Notes: generated by a model from the sequence alone, not told the origin. Shown: positions 8,803 to 16,479, numbered from the stretch's first letter. The stretch: DNA of 25,343 nt from an uncultured Asticcacaulis sp. (GCA_946480125.1 CAMLIY010000014.1:1-25343), one strand, 5' to 3'. Numbers and translations: made by a program.

Positions 8803-8958
8803 TCCGATCAGCGCCGCTCAACGTCGGTGTGCCCGCTGCATTGGCGAAGGACCTCGGGTCCAACGGTCTCCACATGATCTTGAACGACCGCACCCTTTCC
8901 ACCGGCCGATCGAGATGAGCAGCGCGTCTCACCCAGGCCGAGCAAAGGATGCACTTCC

Positions 8959-10089
8959 GTGTATACGACCCTCGACGGCGCCAAGAAGCGCGCCGGCACC
9001 CTGTTCCACGCTTTCGAAGACAGTGGAATTCTCTTCCCCCTCCATCGCTGCCAACAGGCGCTTTCGCGTGCCGGCGGCTTTGACGACTGGCATACCTTGG
9101 TCCGCTCCATCGCGGCTCACCCGCCGACCTGCGATCGCGACCAGTTCCGTCATGGCTTGATGATGGCGCTGCCGGCTCCCTGTCGCCAGGCCGCGCTCGC
9201 GTGGATAGAAAGCTTGCCGCGACAGCCCTTCCCTGAATCCGGCCGGCCGCCCTTCTTCATCTACGACGTTGGCCCTTACGCTTTCCATGCTGCCACCTCC
9301 TATCGGCGGAACCAGCCGCTCATCCGCATTGGATCCGGCCCAGGTCAAAGGCTACGCGAGAGCCTGGTTATGGGACGTGTCATGAGGGCGTACGATCAGA
9401 CTGGACCGTGGCTCGACCCGGACACCTGCGCGCTCATCTACCGTGGAACCCGTGCTGAGATATTCGAGAAGGACGCCGCCAATCCTCGTTTTGAGGTCGA
9501 GTTCGGTGTCCTGATTGAGGCCGGGGTGTTCGAATGGATACCAGGCGGGTCGCCAAACCATCCTGGCATTCTGAAGCTGTTGCCATCCGTTGGCGTCGAC
9601 CTGACCAACGATGTCACGGAGCATCACGGCGTAAAGGTCGGGCAATGGTTCGAACGGCCCGGGCCCGAAGCTCCAGTGATATCTGCCCTCTGGGAAGGCC
9701 TGGCCAGTCTCGGCATTGCCGACGGCAAGCGGATCGCAACGGCGCTCGTCTCGCAAGGCGCGCCGGGTTACATCACCGAATCCGGCCCTGTCCTCACCGT
9801 GCTGAGCGAATTGGCCGCGGCTGGCGCATTCGAAACCCTGGCGCGGGCGGTCGTACTGTTCTCGGCGATGCACCCGAAAAACGGCGCCTTCGTCAAACGC
9901 TCGGTGCCGGCGAAGATCGGATCGCAGTATTTCGCGCGGCATCCCCGTCTGAAGGTGTCGCAGCTGCTGGCTTGGGACAAACAGCACCCGCAGTGGCAGG
10001 ACGAGGTCATCGCTGCTTTGGACGTCCCGGCCTCTTTCTCCTGGACAGTGGATCATATGGTCGATGAGATCGCGGCCTTGGCGGCGTAG
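8959..10089 (+). CDS. Hypothetical protein with helical N-terminal module, 376 aa
   Basis: The gene starts with GTG (MYTTLDGAKKRAGTL) and has AAAGGA about nine bases upstream; no in-frame ATG is better placed. The first 50 residues (TLDGAKKRAGTLFHAFEDSG...FDDWHTL) align by eye with the starts of the neighbouring DUF5623 gene (TLNGIKTLAHDL...FPNYKAAL) and the 494-aa gene. The body, roughly 60-376, is not recognised. It has aromatic and Asp-rich strands (FFIYDVGPYAF, WLDPDTCALIYRG) in the first half and helices in the second half. No signal peptide or membrane segment is seen. It ends at a strong bidirectional terminator that it shares with the convergent DUF5623 gene. Function is unknown. Confidence 0.75.
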   Translation: MYTTLDGAKKRAGTLFHAFEDSGILFPLHRCQQALSRAGGFDDWHTLVRSIAAHPPTCDRDQFRHGLMMALPAPCRQAALAWIESLPRQPFPESGRPPFFIYDVGPYAFHAATSYRRNQPLIRIGSGPGQRLRESLVMGRVMRAYDQTGPWLDPDTCALIYRGTRAEIFEKDAANPRFEVEFGVLIEAGVFEWIPGGSPNHPGILKLLPSVGVDLTNDVTEHHGVKVGQWFERPGPEAPVISALWEGLASLGIADGKRIATALVSQGAPGYITESGPVLTVLSELAAAGAFETLARAVVLFSAMHPKNGAFVKRSVPAKIGSQYFARHPRLKVSQLLAWDKQHPQWQDEVIAALDVPASFSWTVDHMVDEIAALAA

Positions 10090-10092
10090 AAA

Positions 10093-10124
10093 AAAGGCCG
10101 GAGGCGAGTTCGCTTCCGGCCTTT
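10093..10124. terminator. Bidirectional intrinsic terminator
   Basis: AAAGGCCGGAGGCG and CGCTTCCGGCCTTT form a long stem with one G-T wobble and an AGTT loop. The stem has A-rich sequence on the left and T-rich sequence on the right, so it can end transcription in both directions. It sits exactly between the convergent 376-aa gene (ends 10089) and the DUF5623 gene (ends 10128). Confidence 0.85.
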
Positions 10125-10127
10125 CCT

Positions 10128-11438
10128 TTATGAACCAAGATAACCGCGAACGCGGTCGATCCGGCCGACCATCTCCCGCAAGGGCGCGCTGTCCGGATAG
10201 GCGCCCAGCAAGATTGACTTGACCTCGGTCAGCTGACGATTGGCGGCCGCGTCCTCTTCACCTCGCGCCCCGATCAGGCTCTTGTCCTTCAACTCCTTGT
10301 AATAGACCTCGAAGAAGGCCGGACCGTCGAGCTCGTCGCGTGAATATTCGGCCGCCATCCAGTCTTCAATCCGTGACCGGATCTGGTTGACCTGTTTGTG
10401 AATGCGATATCGCGGATCGGAATTTCGCAGCGCGGCCTTCAGAAGTTCGCCCATGCGCGCATGAACCGCAACGTCGAGCTTGGCCGCTGGTCGTGTCCGG
10501 CCGCCTCCGCTGCTGATCGAGTTGCGCGGACCAACCTTGCGCGGGGTTGAGCCCTTGAGCGCCTTCGCTGCCGCCTTCAGTGTCCGTTCGGCGAACGTGC
10601 CGGGGGTGACAAAGTCATCGGCAAAGGGCGCGCTTTCACCCGTCCAGACTTCCGAGCTTACTGGCTCCGGCAAGGCATCAAGCCTGTGAACCAGACCGGC
10701 GAGGTCGTAACCGGTCGAGGCGTCGGTGAAAACGTAGAGGCGCGATCCGCCATCGGGATAGTACATGCCTTTCCACTGCACCGGCCGAAGGTCTATGTTG
10801 TACTTCCGGGCCCAGGCGGCGCGTTTAGGGTCATAGGTGTCCACCTCTGTCCGACCCATGTAAGGTTCGTCGGTGATGACGTACTGCTTCGCCGCCTGGT
10901 CGTACCAGACCCCGTAGTGATCGTGCCCCGGCAAGGCATTGTCCTCGTCGCCGCCCGGAAACTGTTTCTTCCAGGCTTTCGACGGCACAAGCCCTGTCGC
11001 TTCCATGAAGGTCAGGGACCGGGCCGCACCCGCGACGTCGTGCCGTGCCCGGTACTCGGAGTCGGAGATGCGATCGATGACCAGATGGTCAGGACCTGGC
11101 TTGTCCATGCCGCCGAGAAAACGCGAGTGCCGCATCAAGGATCGAGGGACGAAGTGATCGATCGGCTTGGCCGTTGTGATCTTCACGGTCTCTCGACCGG
11201 ACGTCTTAGCCTTGAGGTCACGCCACCAGGCCGAGATATAGAGGGTGTAGCGCGGCGGGGAATTGGGCGGGGTCTGGGCGGAATGATGGTTCAGGGCCGC
11301 CTTATAGTTGGGGAATCCAGCAAGACCGGAGGCCATTTCTAGGCCAGCGGTGTGCGTCATGCCCGCATGGACCTTGAGGTCATGGGCGAGCGTTTTGATG
11401 CCGTTAAGGGTTGTGGGGCGAAGGTTGGTCTTGGACAT
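10128..11438 (-). CDS. DUF5623 domain protein, 436 aa
   Basis: The start MSKTNLRPTTLNGIKTLAHDLK followed by GMTHTAGLEMASGLAGFPNYKAAL matches my memory of the N-terminus of DUF5623 proteins, whose members then carry an AWWRD...GRETV segment, a PDHL block, a long GHDHYGVWYD-QYVITDEPY block and a WKGMYYPDGG block. All of these are present in order. The C-terminal 110 residues after the GSTPRK linker are basic and helical (RYRIHKQVNQIRSRIEDWM). DUF5623 proteins occur on proteobacterial plasmids and integrative elements; their function is not established. The ATG at 11438 has GGAGA eight bases upstream. A probable promoter lies at 11520-11545. Its first 50 residues look related to those of the two neighbouring genes. 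Confidence 0.82.
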   Translation of the reverse strand: MSKTNLRPTTLNGIKTLAHDLKVHAGMTHTAGLEMASGLAGFPNYKAALNHHSAQTPPNSPPRYTLYISAWWRDLKAKTSGRETVKITTAKPIDHFVPRSLMRHSRFLGGMDKPGPDHLVIDRISDSEYRARHDVAGAARSLTFMEATGLVPSKAWKKQFPGGDEDNALPGHDHYGVWYDQAAKQYVITDEPYMGRTEVDTYDPKRAAWARKYNIDLRPVQWKGMYYPDGGSRLYVFTDASTGYDLAGLVHRLDALPEPVSSEVWTGESAPFADDFVTPGTFAERTLKAAAKALKGSTPRKVGPRNSISSGGGRTRPAAKLDVAVHARMGELLKAALRNSDPRYRIHKQVNQIRSRIEDWMAAEYSRDELDGPAFFEVYYKELKDKSLIGARGEEDAAANRQLTEVKSILLGAYPDSAPLREMVGRIDRVRGYLGS

Positions 11439-11519
11439 GATTGTTCTCCGGCTCGCGTCCAGGTGTCACCCACGCCACCTGCCGAGCCCGAACAAAAAAT
11501 GTCTGGACGACAGGAAATT

Positions 11520-11545
11520 GGTTTATCAGTCGGTAGCGCTGTCAA
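11520..11545 (-). promoter_or_regulatory. Caulobacter-type promoter candidate for the DUF5623 gene
   Basis: On the minus strand TTGACAG is followed, after 11 bp, by GATAAACC (11520-11527). The Caulobacter housekeeping consensus is TTGACGS, 10-14 bp, GCTANAWC, and this matches six of eight positions in the second element. The leader to the start codon at 11438 would be about 75 bases. Confidence 0.4.
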
Positions 11546-11638
11546 CAGCTTCGAAATGTGGGTGTCGTGCCTCTACCTAGGGCCCTCTTAATATAGGCCT
11601 ACCCCTGCCTTCGCACAAGGGTCGACAAAACGCTCTAA

Positions 11639-11686
11639 ATTCGCTGCACAGCGAATATTGCTTTTTTAACGAATATTCGCTACAAC
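11639..11686 (+). promoter_or_regulatory. Promoter-operator of the AbiE-like operon
   Basis: Three copies of the half-site AGCGAAT/ATTCGCT occur at 11639-11645, 11650-11656 and 11675-11681. The first two form a perfect dyad with a GCAC centre. The second and third form a 10-bp inverted repeat AGCGAATATT/AATATTCGCT with a 12-bp gap. A TTGCTT (11658-11663), 17-bp spacer and TACAAC (11681-11686) promoter runs through the array, ending about 25 bases before the AbiEi start codon. Characterised AbiEi antitoxins bind inverted repeats at their own promoter, so autorepression is likely. Confidence 0.6.
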
Positions 11687-11710
11687 CGACATATTCTCTG
11701 GACAGGAAAT

Positions 11711-12790
11711 ATGGCGCGACCAAACGAATACGAGCAAGGCCTATTGGATGCCTTCACAGAGGCGGTCAACGCACTCCCTGGCGTGCACCTTACGCAGGAG
11801 CACGTTGGCCCTTATGATGAAGGGTTCGACGGTGTCGCCTTATTCGAACTTGAGGGCAAAAAGCCCAAATATTTCGCGCTTGAGGTCAAGAAGAACCTGT
11901 TCCCGCGAGACCTCCCTCAGATCGTATGGTCAATCAAGAAGTACCGAACAAACCATATGGGCAGCAACAACTTGCTGGTGCTTCTGGCCGACACCATTTC
12001 AACGGGGGCCAAGGAGTGGCTGCAAAACGAACGCGTCGGCTATTACGACAGCAGCGGCAGCCTCTTCGTTCCTACGGACGACGCCTATATCCTCATAGAC
12101 CGGCCGCCGACCCGCAAACAGACCAAGACGACCGGGTCGGTCTTTGAAGGCCGGCGCTCCCTTGTTATCGAGACCCTCTGGGAAGTCAAAGACCGGTGGA
12201 CGGGCGTAAAAGAGATCGCGAAGCGGATCGAGGCTTCATCATCCATGGTCTCAGAAACGCTGACCGAGTTGGAACGTCGCGGCTGGGTCGATGCCGAGGG
12301 CAGCGGCCCGGCCAAGGTCCGCCGCCTCGTCAACTGGGCAAGCTTGCTCGACGAATGGACGAACCACGAGACAGCCAAAGGCGAATGGTCTCTGGAACGT
12401 TATTACGTGCCGAATATCCGCCCGGAGCCGCTCGCCGAAAAACTTGGCGAAGCCTGCGACAATCGCAAGATCCTATATGAAATCACAGGTGAATGGGCAG
12501 GCAACCAATACACCCCTCACCTCTCGAACGTGTCTCAACTGAAGGTCCGAATGGCAGAAGCCGGTGTCCGAAGCCTGGTCCTCAACGCCGTCGGCGCCAA
12601 ACCGGTCACCGAAGGTTGGAATCTTGGCATCATATCGGCCGGGCCGGGCCAGGAAATGCGATTTGCCGATCGAGCCACGGGCATTGCGCTCGCCTCCCCT
12701 CTTCGCACTTACCTCGACCTTCTTCGATCCGGCGGACGTGCAAAAGAACAGGCAAAGGAACTGCGTAACCAATGGCTGACCATCCAATGA
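11711..12790 (+). CDS. AbiEi-like antitoxin/transcriptional regulator with PD-(D/E)XK-like N-terminus
   Basis: This 359-residue protein is the first gene of a type IV toxin-antitoxin-like pair. The N-terminal domain has Asp40 followed by Glu58-Val-Lys60 in YFALEVKKNL, the spacing of a PD-(D/E)XK nuclease-like core. A winged helix-turn-helix follows at about residues 165-200 (GVKEIAKRIEASSSMVSETLTEL in outline), and the C-terminal half resembles the AbiEi C-terminal domain. The family represses its own promoter and counteracts AbiEii. The ATG is preceded by ACAGGAA at good spacing. The stop overlaps the next gene by ATGA, so the two are translationally coupled. Family assignment combines the domain order with the partner gene; whether the nuclease-like core is catalytic is not known. 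Confidence 0.75.
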   Translation: MARPNEYEQGLLDAFTEAVNALPGVHLTQEHVGPYDEGFDGVALFELEGKKPKYFALEVKKNLFPRDLPQIVWSIKKYRTNHMGSNNLLVLLADTISTGAKEWLQNERVGYYDSSGSLFVPTDDAYILIDRPPTRKQTKTTGSVFEGRRSLVIETLWEVKDRWTGVKEIAKRIEASSSMVSETLTELERRGWVDAEGSGPAKVRRLVNWASLLDEWTNHETAKGEWSLERYYVPNIRPEPLAEKLGEACDNRKILYEITGEWAGNQYTPHLSNVSQLKVRMAEAGVRSLVLNAVGAKPVTEGWNLGIISAGPGQEMRFADRATGIALASPLRTYLDLLRSGGRAKEQAKELRNQWLTIQ

Positions 12791-13692
12791 AAAAGCCCCA
12801 GCACATTGGCGGCTATGACCGCGACGTCACCGACGACTGCGAACAGGTCCTCGTTACGCTCTTGAATGGCATGGGCCCGTGGAAGGAGTCGGTCTTTCTC
12901 ATTGGCGGCCTGGCTCCACGCTACATCATTCAGGCACGACCGCCGCAGGTGCCCGCCCATGCCGGTACCGGCGATATTGATCTCGTCGTCGACCTTGCCA
13001 TCCTTGCGGACACAGACGCCTACCGATCGCTCGAAGACAACCTTGACCGGCTTGGCTTCAGCCGGGTTGCCAAAGAAAAGGGTGGTGGCGTCGACAACTG
13101 GCGTTGGCAGGTCCTGACGGACCGAGGCACCAATATCGTGCTCGAATTCCTGGCCTGCGACCCGCGCATCAAGGGTGGGAAAATCCAGGAACTGCCAACC
13201 GAAGGCAAGATTTCAGCCGTGAACATCCCAGGCGCGGACCTGGTCTTCGACTTCCACGGGGAGCATAAGGTTACGGCTGAACTGCTCGGCGGCAACGGCA
13301 AGGCTACGGAGACATTGCGCTATGCCGACCTGGTGAGCTTTACCTGCCTTAAGGCCTTTGCGCTCGATCACCGCGGTGAACCGAAGGACGCGCACGACCT
13401 CGTCTATTGTATCGAGAACTACGATGGCGGGATCGAAGCCGTTGCGGCGATTTTCAGGGCAGCCTTGGGATCAAAGCATATTGAAGCCATTCAACGTGCC
13501 CTGGCCATTATTGAGAGCCGCTTCTGTGACACCAAGGAAGCGGACGGGTACGTCAAGGATGGCCCCGTCAAGGCGGCGAAGTTCGAAAACCCTGGCGACG
13601 ACACCGAGGCAGATCTTCGCGAGGTCCGGACGCTGCGACAACGTAATATCAGTGAGATCTGTCGGGCCGCGCTCGCGTCGATCAGCGCCTGA
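12787..13692 (+). CDS. AbiEii-like nucleotidyltransferase toxin
   Basis: The protein of about 301 residues contains the nucleotidyltransferase motif GTGDIDLVVD (residues 60-69 from the ATG at 12787), with a GG motif upstream (LIGGLAPRY) and an AbiEii-like KAFALDHRGEPKDAHDLVY segment. AbiEii toxins are DNA polymerase beta-like nucleotidyltransferases; some modify tRNA acceptor ends and cause growth arrest during phage infection. The start at 12787 gives an ATGA overlap with the AbiEi gene. An in-frame ATG at 12772 preceded by AAAGGA is the alternative and cannot be excluded. Together with the upstream gene it forms a two-gene operon that probably serves phage defence or plasmid maintenance. 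Confidence 0.8.
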   Translation: MKKPQHIGGYDRDVTDDCEQVLVTLLNGMGPWKESVFLIGGLAPRYIIQARPPQVPAHAGTGDIDLVVDLAILADTDAYRSLEDNLDRLGFSRVAKEKGGGVDNWRWQVLTDRGTNIVLEFLACDPRIKGGKIQELPTEGKISAVNIPGADLVFDFHGEHKVTAELLGGNGKATETLRYADLVSFTCLKAFALDHRGEPKDAHDLVYCIENYDGGIEAVAAIFRAALGSKHIEAIQRALAIIESRFCDTKEADGYVKDGPVKAAKFENPGDDTEADLREVRTLRQRNISEICRAALASISA

Positions 13693-13861
13693 GCATCAAT
13701 CCACGCCCTAATGCCAGAACACCCTGGAAACTACGAGCAGCCGAAGAACCATTTTCTTTTTGCACGACGAGCGGCGTCACCCAGAATCGTCAGTCGCTCG
13801 CGGCTTGTCAGGGTGCGCGACTGCCTCTACGTTTACAACCACTTCACGATTGGAGAGGACA

Positions 13862-14428
13862 ATGACTGACGATATCGAGGTCTATCAGGACCTGAACTTG
13901 GATGGTCCGCTGTCTCGCCGCGCCGAATTGCGCGCCGCGCTGATTGAAGCTGCCGTCTCCCCCTGGAGGGTTGACCTCGAACGATCGGCCGAAGTGCTGC
14001 GCAATGCCGTCACAACCGACGACGTCGTCCTTTTCAGGCGCGACAAGAGCAATCTGTTCCCTGAAGCTGGACTGACACTTTGGGCTATCGAAACTGGCTA
14101 CTATGTTCCTAACATCACACCCTTGAAGGTTGGAGAGCTCACCTACGGACAATACAATGCGATCCTGGAGGAGTTCGTGGCATTCATCGTGACGCCCGTC
14201 GCACCTCGGTTCGGATACGTCATTCGCAAGTCCAAGCCCCGTGAAACGCTCGATGACTGGCTTTCCGCCGATGCGGCCATCAAATTGCGGCGCTTCTCCG
14301 CCTGCGCAAATAAATCGACCGGGGCCAGCCATCCCATGGACGAAGCGCGCTGGTTCGACTTCCTTGTAGCTGCTCACCGCGATAAGTCTGCCCTGGATGC
14401 CGATAGTCTCGTACGCTGGCGACTTTGA
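13862..14428 (+). CDS. Hypothetical protein, 188 aa
   Basis: I do not recognise this protein. The ATG at 13862 is preceded by GGAGAGGAC; a longer frame from 13760 adds low-complexity residues without a ribosome site. It is soluble and acidic at the start (MTDDIEVYQDLNLDGP), with a mid-region LTYGQYNAILEEFVAFIV and a Trp-rich end (DEARWFDFLVAAH...RWRL). It overlaps the next small gene by 32 bases. It lies between the AbiE-like and Xre-RES pairs. The 169 bases before it (13693-13861) show no clear promoter. The gene pair may be another two-gene stability or immunity module, but nothing in the sequence proves this. Confidence 0.65.
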   Translation: MTDDIEVYQDLNLDGPLSRRAELRAALIEAAVSPWRVDLERSAEVLRNAVTTDDVVLFRRDKSNLFPEAGLTLWAIETGYYVPNITPLKVGELTYGQYNAILEEFVAFIVTPVAPRFGYVIRKSKPRETLDDWLSADAAIKLRRFSACANKSTGASHPMDEARWFDFLVAAHRDKSALDADSLVRWRL

Positions 14429-14633
14429 AACGGGCAAGACCCTGAAAGCTCTAGTCCACCGCCTGGGTTCCTTGGAGGAATGCCAGCGGCTGGGTTTTGT
14501 CTTTGAAGACGAAAAAGGCATCCTGTCTCCCTCTGCCGCCGGCGTCGCCTATCTGATTTTCGTCGTCGCTCGTGACATCACCGACCCCGCCGAGGCCTTT
14601 GCGGCCGGCTACCAAGCCGCAGCGGAAGGATAA
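14397..14633 (+). CDS. Small hypothetical protein, 78 aa, overlapping its upstream neighbour
   Basis: The frame begins MPIVSYAGDFETGKTLKALVHRLG, is mildly acidic, and has a helical end rich in Ala (DPAEAFAAGYQAAAEG). No strong ribosome site precedes the ATG, but the 32-base overlap with the 188-aa gene suggests coupled translation. There is no membrane segment or known motif. The composition matches that of real genes nearby, which is the main support. Confidence 0.5.
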   Translation: MPIVSYAGDFETGKTLKALVHRLGSLEECQRLGFVFEDEKGILSPSAAGVAYLIFVVARDITDPAEAFAAGYQAAAEG

Positions 14634-14686
14634 AGACTCACATACCTAAATCAGTATTTTCCCTGATCCGTTTGCCGGTGCGCGAT

Positions 14687-14754
14687 CCGGACATTACAAA
14701 CAAACTGGACAAACCGGACAAAATGTATTATATGTCTCTGGACATTTGGAGACA
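14687..14754 (+). promoter_or_regulatory. Repeat-rich promoter-operator of the Xre-RES pair
   Basis: Four copies of CYGGACA lie at 14687-14693, 14705-14711, 14714-14720 and 14738-14744. A TGGACA hexamer (14706-14711), 17-bp spacer and TATATG (14729-14734) give a plausible promoter inside the array. A TGTCTC/GAGACA dyad (14733-14754) overlaps the start of transcription and the GGAG ribosome site. This fits autoregulation by the antitoxin. Confidence 0.5.
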
Positions 14755-14759
14755 GAACC

Positions 14760-15443
14760 ATGGCAACAGCCGAAGCAATTACATTTACGGCTAAGGACGC
14801 ACGGCGCGCCGATCGCATCGCCGATGAATTGCAACCCACTTTAAAGGCGAAGCTTGGGCCGCAGGCGGCGACATTAACGGCCAATGTTGCTGGCATTGTC
14901 GCCGTAATGGTAGAGGAAAACGCCTCGATTTACGGAACCTTGATTCAGCGCTCGCAGCCAGACTTGGTCATGGTCGTCAAGACTTTGCTGAACTCCATGA
15001 TCCACACGAAGCCTGCCGAAGTCGCAAAAGGCGAAGGATTGGGAGAACCTTTGTCCGAGAGCGAGGGCAAGGCTAATCTGCATGCCTATGCGAAGGATAT
15101 TCCGCTAGAAGACTGGGCAGGTAAAATGGCCGGGACAACCGAACTACAAGAGACGTTCGGCATTTCCAGGTCGACGCTTTATGACTGGCAGCAGGCCGGA
15201 CACGTCATCAGCTTCCTGAAGGGCGTGAAAAAACATGTGTTCCCTGTTGCCCAATTTATGGATAGGCGCCCTGTTGCGAGGCTAGCCGAGATTACGAAGA
15301 TCGCCGGGGGCCAACGTATAGCCTGGCTTTGGCTCAATCAGCCCTGCCCTGAACTGAAGGGCAGAATGCCCTTGGATGTATTGAAGACAGACGAAAGCGC
15401 GAAGGTAATTGAAGCGGCTCGGACCATTTTCGAGTGGCAATGA
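14760..15443 (+). CDS. Xre/MbcA/ParS-type antitoxin with toxin-binding C-terminus
   Basis: This 227-residue protein carries a DNA-binding region in its middle (TTELQETFGISRSTLYDWQQAG in outline, residues about 125-150) and a C-terminal toxin-binding module ending in AWLWLNQPCPELKGRMPLDVL and ARTIFEWQ, typical of antitoxins paired with RES toxins. The N-terminal 110 residues are unusual for the family, which is often 120-160 residues, and contain a predicted long helical part. The ATG is preceded by GGAG with eight bases between. It overlaps the toxin gene by four bases (ATGA). It should neutralise the RES toxin and repress the promoter at 14687-14754. Confidence 0.85.
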   Translation: MATAEAITFTAKDARRADRIADELQPTLKAKLGPQAATLTANVAGIVAVMVEENASIYGTLIQRSQPDLVMVVKTLLNSMIHTKPAEVAKGEGLGEPLSESEGKANLHAYAKDIPLEDWAGKMAGTTELQETFGISRSTLYDWQQAGHVISFLKGVKKHVFPVAQFMDRRPVARLAEITKIAGGQRIAWLWLNQPCPELKGRMPLDVLKTDESAKVIEAARTIFEWQ

Positions 15444-16042
15444 TAACGCTGAATAAGAAGATCCTCGACGCTTTTACGGTCGACGCCAATCTCGTTGGAT
15501 ATGTCCGCAGCCTCAAAAGAGACCACGCGGCAACGCCCCTCGGGATGGGCTACGGCCTGACCCGGTTTGCGAGCCCGACAAAAGCCTTCCAGCTGATCTA
15601 TCTCGCCGCCGATCCGAAAACCTCGGTCGCGGAAGCAATCGTCCGCGACCGTTTTCAACACCGGGCAAATCGGCAAATGGTAGAGGAAGAGTTCGACCTT
15701 TGGTCGATGTGCGAAATTACGCGCAGCGCCACGTTCAAGCTCCTCGATCTTAGGGCGGATGCCCCCACCCTTCTCAATATTCCGACGGACGCCGTCAACG
15801 GCCGCAATCACAAAGCTGGGCGTGCATTCAGCGAACGTCTCTACAGCCAAACATCATTGGACGGCATCCTGTATCCTTCCAGATTCACCAAAAAGGATTG
15901 CGTAGCGCTATACGACAGGGCGATCACCGGGCGCATCGCTGCGTCTGCTTCCATCGATCTGCCGCGCCTGCCGAAGCTGCCTCAGTATCTGGATGAGCTG
16001 AAAATCGCCGTGATACCAGTGGCCGGGCCAGGCATCGTGTAA
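15440..16042 (+). CDS. RES-domain NAD+-degrading toxin
   Basis: The 200-residue protein has the family's conserved residues in order: Arg42 in YGLTRFASP, Glu65 in TSVAEAIVRD and Ser147 in LYPSRF. RES toxins cleave or phosphorolyse NAD+, which stops growth when the antitoxin is lost. The ATG at 15440 overlaps the antitoxin stop as ATGA; a GTG at 15434 is an alternative. The length is normal for the family. The gene is intact, and the operon is antitoxin-first as in characterised Xre-RES systems. Confidence 0.93.
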   Translation: MITLNKKILDAFTVDANLVGYVRSLKRDHAATPLGMGYGLTRFASPTKAFQLIYLAADPKTSVAEAIVRDRFQHRANRQMVEEEFDLWSMCEITRSATFKLLDLRADAPTLLNIPTDAVNGRNHKAGRAFSERLYSQTSLDGILYPSRFTKKDCVALYDRAITGRIAASASIDLPRLPKLPQYLDELKIAVIPVAGPGIV

Positions 16043-16103
16043 CTCTGGCCCCGACCAAACCGGCAGCAGGCAAATATCAACCATTCGCCGCTACCCTTGG
16101 TTG

Positions 16104-16123
16104 CTGAGGTTCCCGCACCTCAG
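16104..16123 (+). promoter_or_regulatory. Stem-loop immediately before the STAS-like gene
   Basis: CTGAGGT and ACCTCAG form a perfect 7-bp stem with a TCCCGC loop. The 3' arm ends eight bases before the ATG at 16132 and borders the weak AGAAAG ribosome site. It could control translation, be an operator, or terminate the RES operon. The gap 16043-16103 shows nothing else. Confidence 0.4.
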
Positions 16124-16131
16124 AAAGTGCC

Positions 16132-16479
16132 ATGACGATGTTCGCATTCACTGAGGTAGATAATCTTGTAATCGTCACCTATCGTCCCGGGACGCGTGAT
16201 GTCTTCAAGTCCTTTGCGCGCGGGTTTGGCGATCTCACCGCTGCTTTTCGCTACGATTTTTTGCTCGACCTTCGGGGATTGGCAGGCCCATTGGACATTC
16301 TGTCCAGTACCGAACTCGGTAAACGCTGGGCTGAACTCACCAAAGGCCGAGATGTCGGCCGGCGAACGGCGATTGTCAGCGAGGACGAGGCCATCCAGCA
16401 GCAGGTGGACGTGTTCCGGTCCATCTACCCTTACCGGAAAATCGCGATGTTTTCTGACCTCGATGCCGCGATGGCCTAG
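16132..16479 (+). CDS. Small STAS/SpoIIAA-like protein, 115 aa
   Basis: The pattern of a first beta-hairpin (FAFTEVDNLVIVTYRPG), a central DFLLDLRGLAGP strand, RTAIVSEDEAIQQQVDVFRSIY and a terminal KIAMFSDLDAAMA resembles small stand-alone STAS/SpoIIAA-like proteins, in which the last motif is commonly RVFRDLDEAL. The size is typical. Such proteins are often annotated as stress- or lipid-associated, but the role here is not known. The ATG at 16132 has a weak ribosome site and a stem-loop just upstream; ATG 16138 is an alternative start. It is convergent with the relaxase gene, 96 bases away. Confidence 0.5.
   Translation: MTMFAFTEVDNLVIVTYRPGTRDVFKSFARGFGDLTAAFRYDFLLDLRGLAGPLDILSSTELGKRWAELTKGRDVGRRTAIVSEDEAIQQQVDVFRSIYPYRKIAMFSDLDAAMA

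Noticed and set aside
9352..10056. 234-aa reverse frame opposite the 376-aa gene
   Set aside because: Composition is rich in Arg, Gln and Asp as in antisense translations, and the forward gene has a good start and terminator.
10686..11342. 218-aa forward frame opposite DUF5623
   Set aside because: Shadow of a recognised family on the other strand.
13844..14521. 225-aa reverse frame across the 188-aa and 78-aa genes
   Set aside because: No ribosome site or family resemblance; the forward genes have a clear ribosome site and fit the direction of their neighbours.
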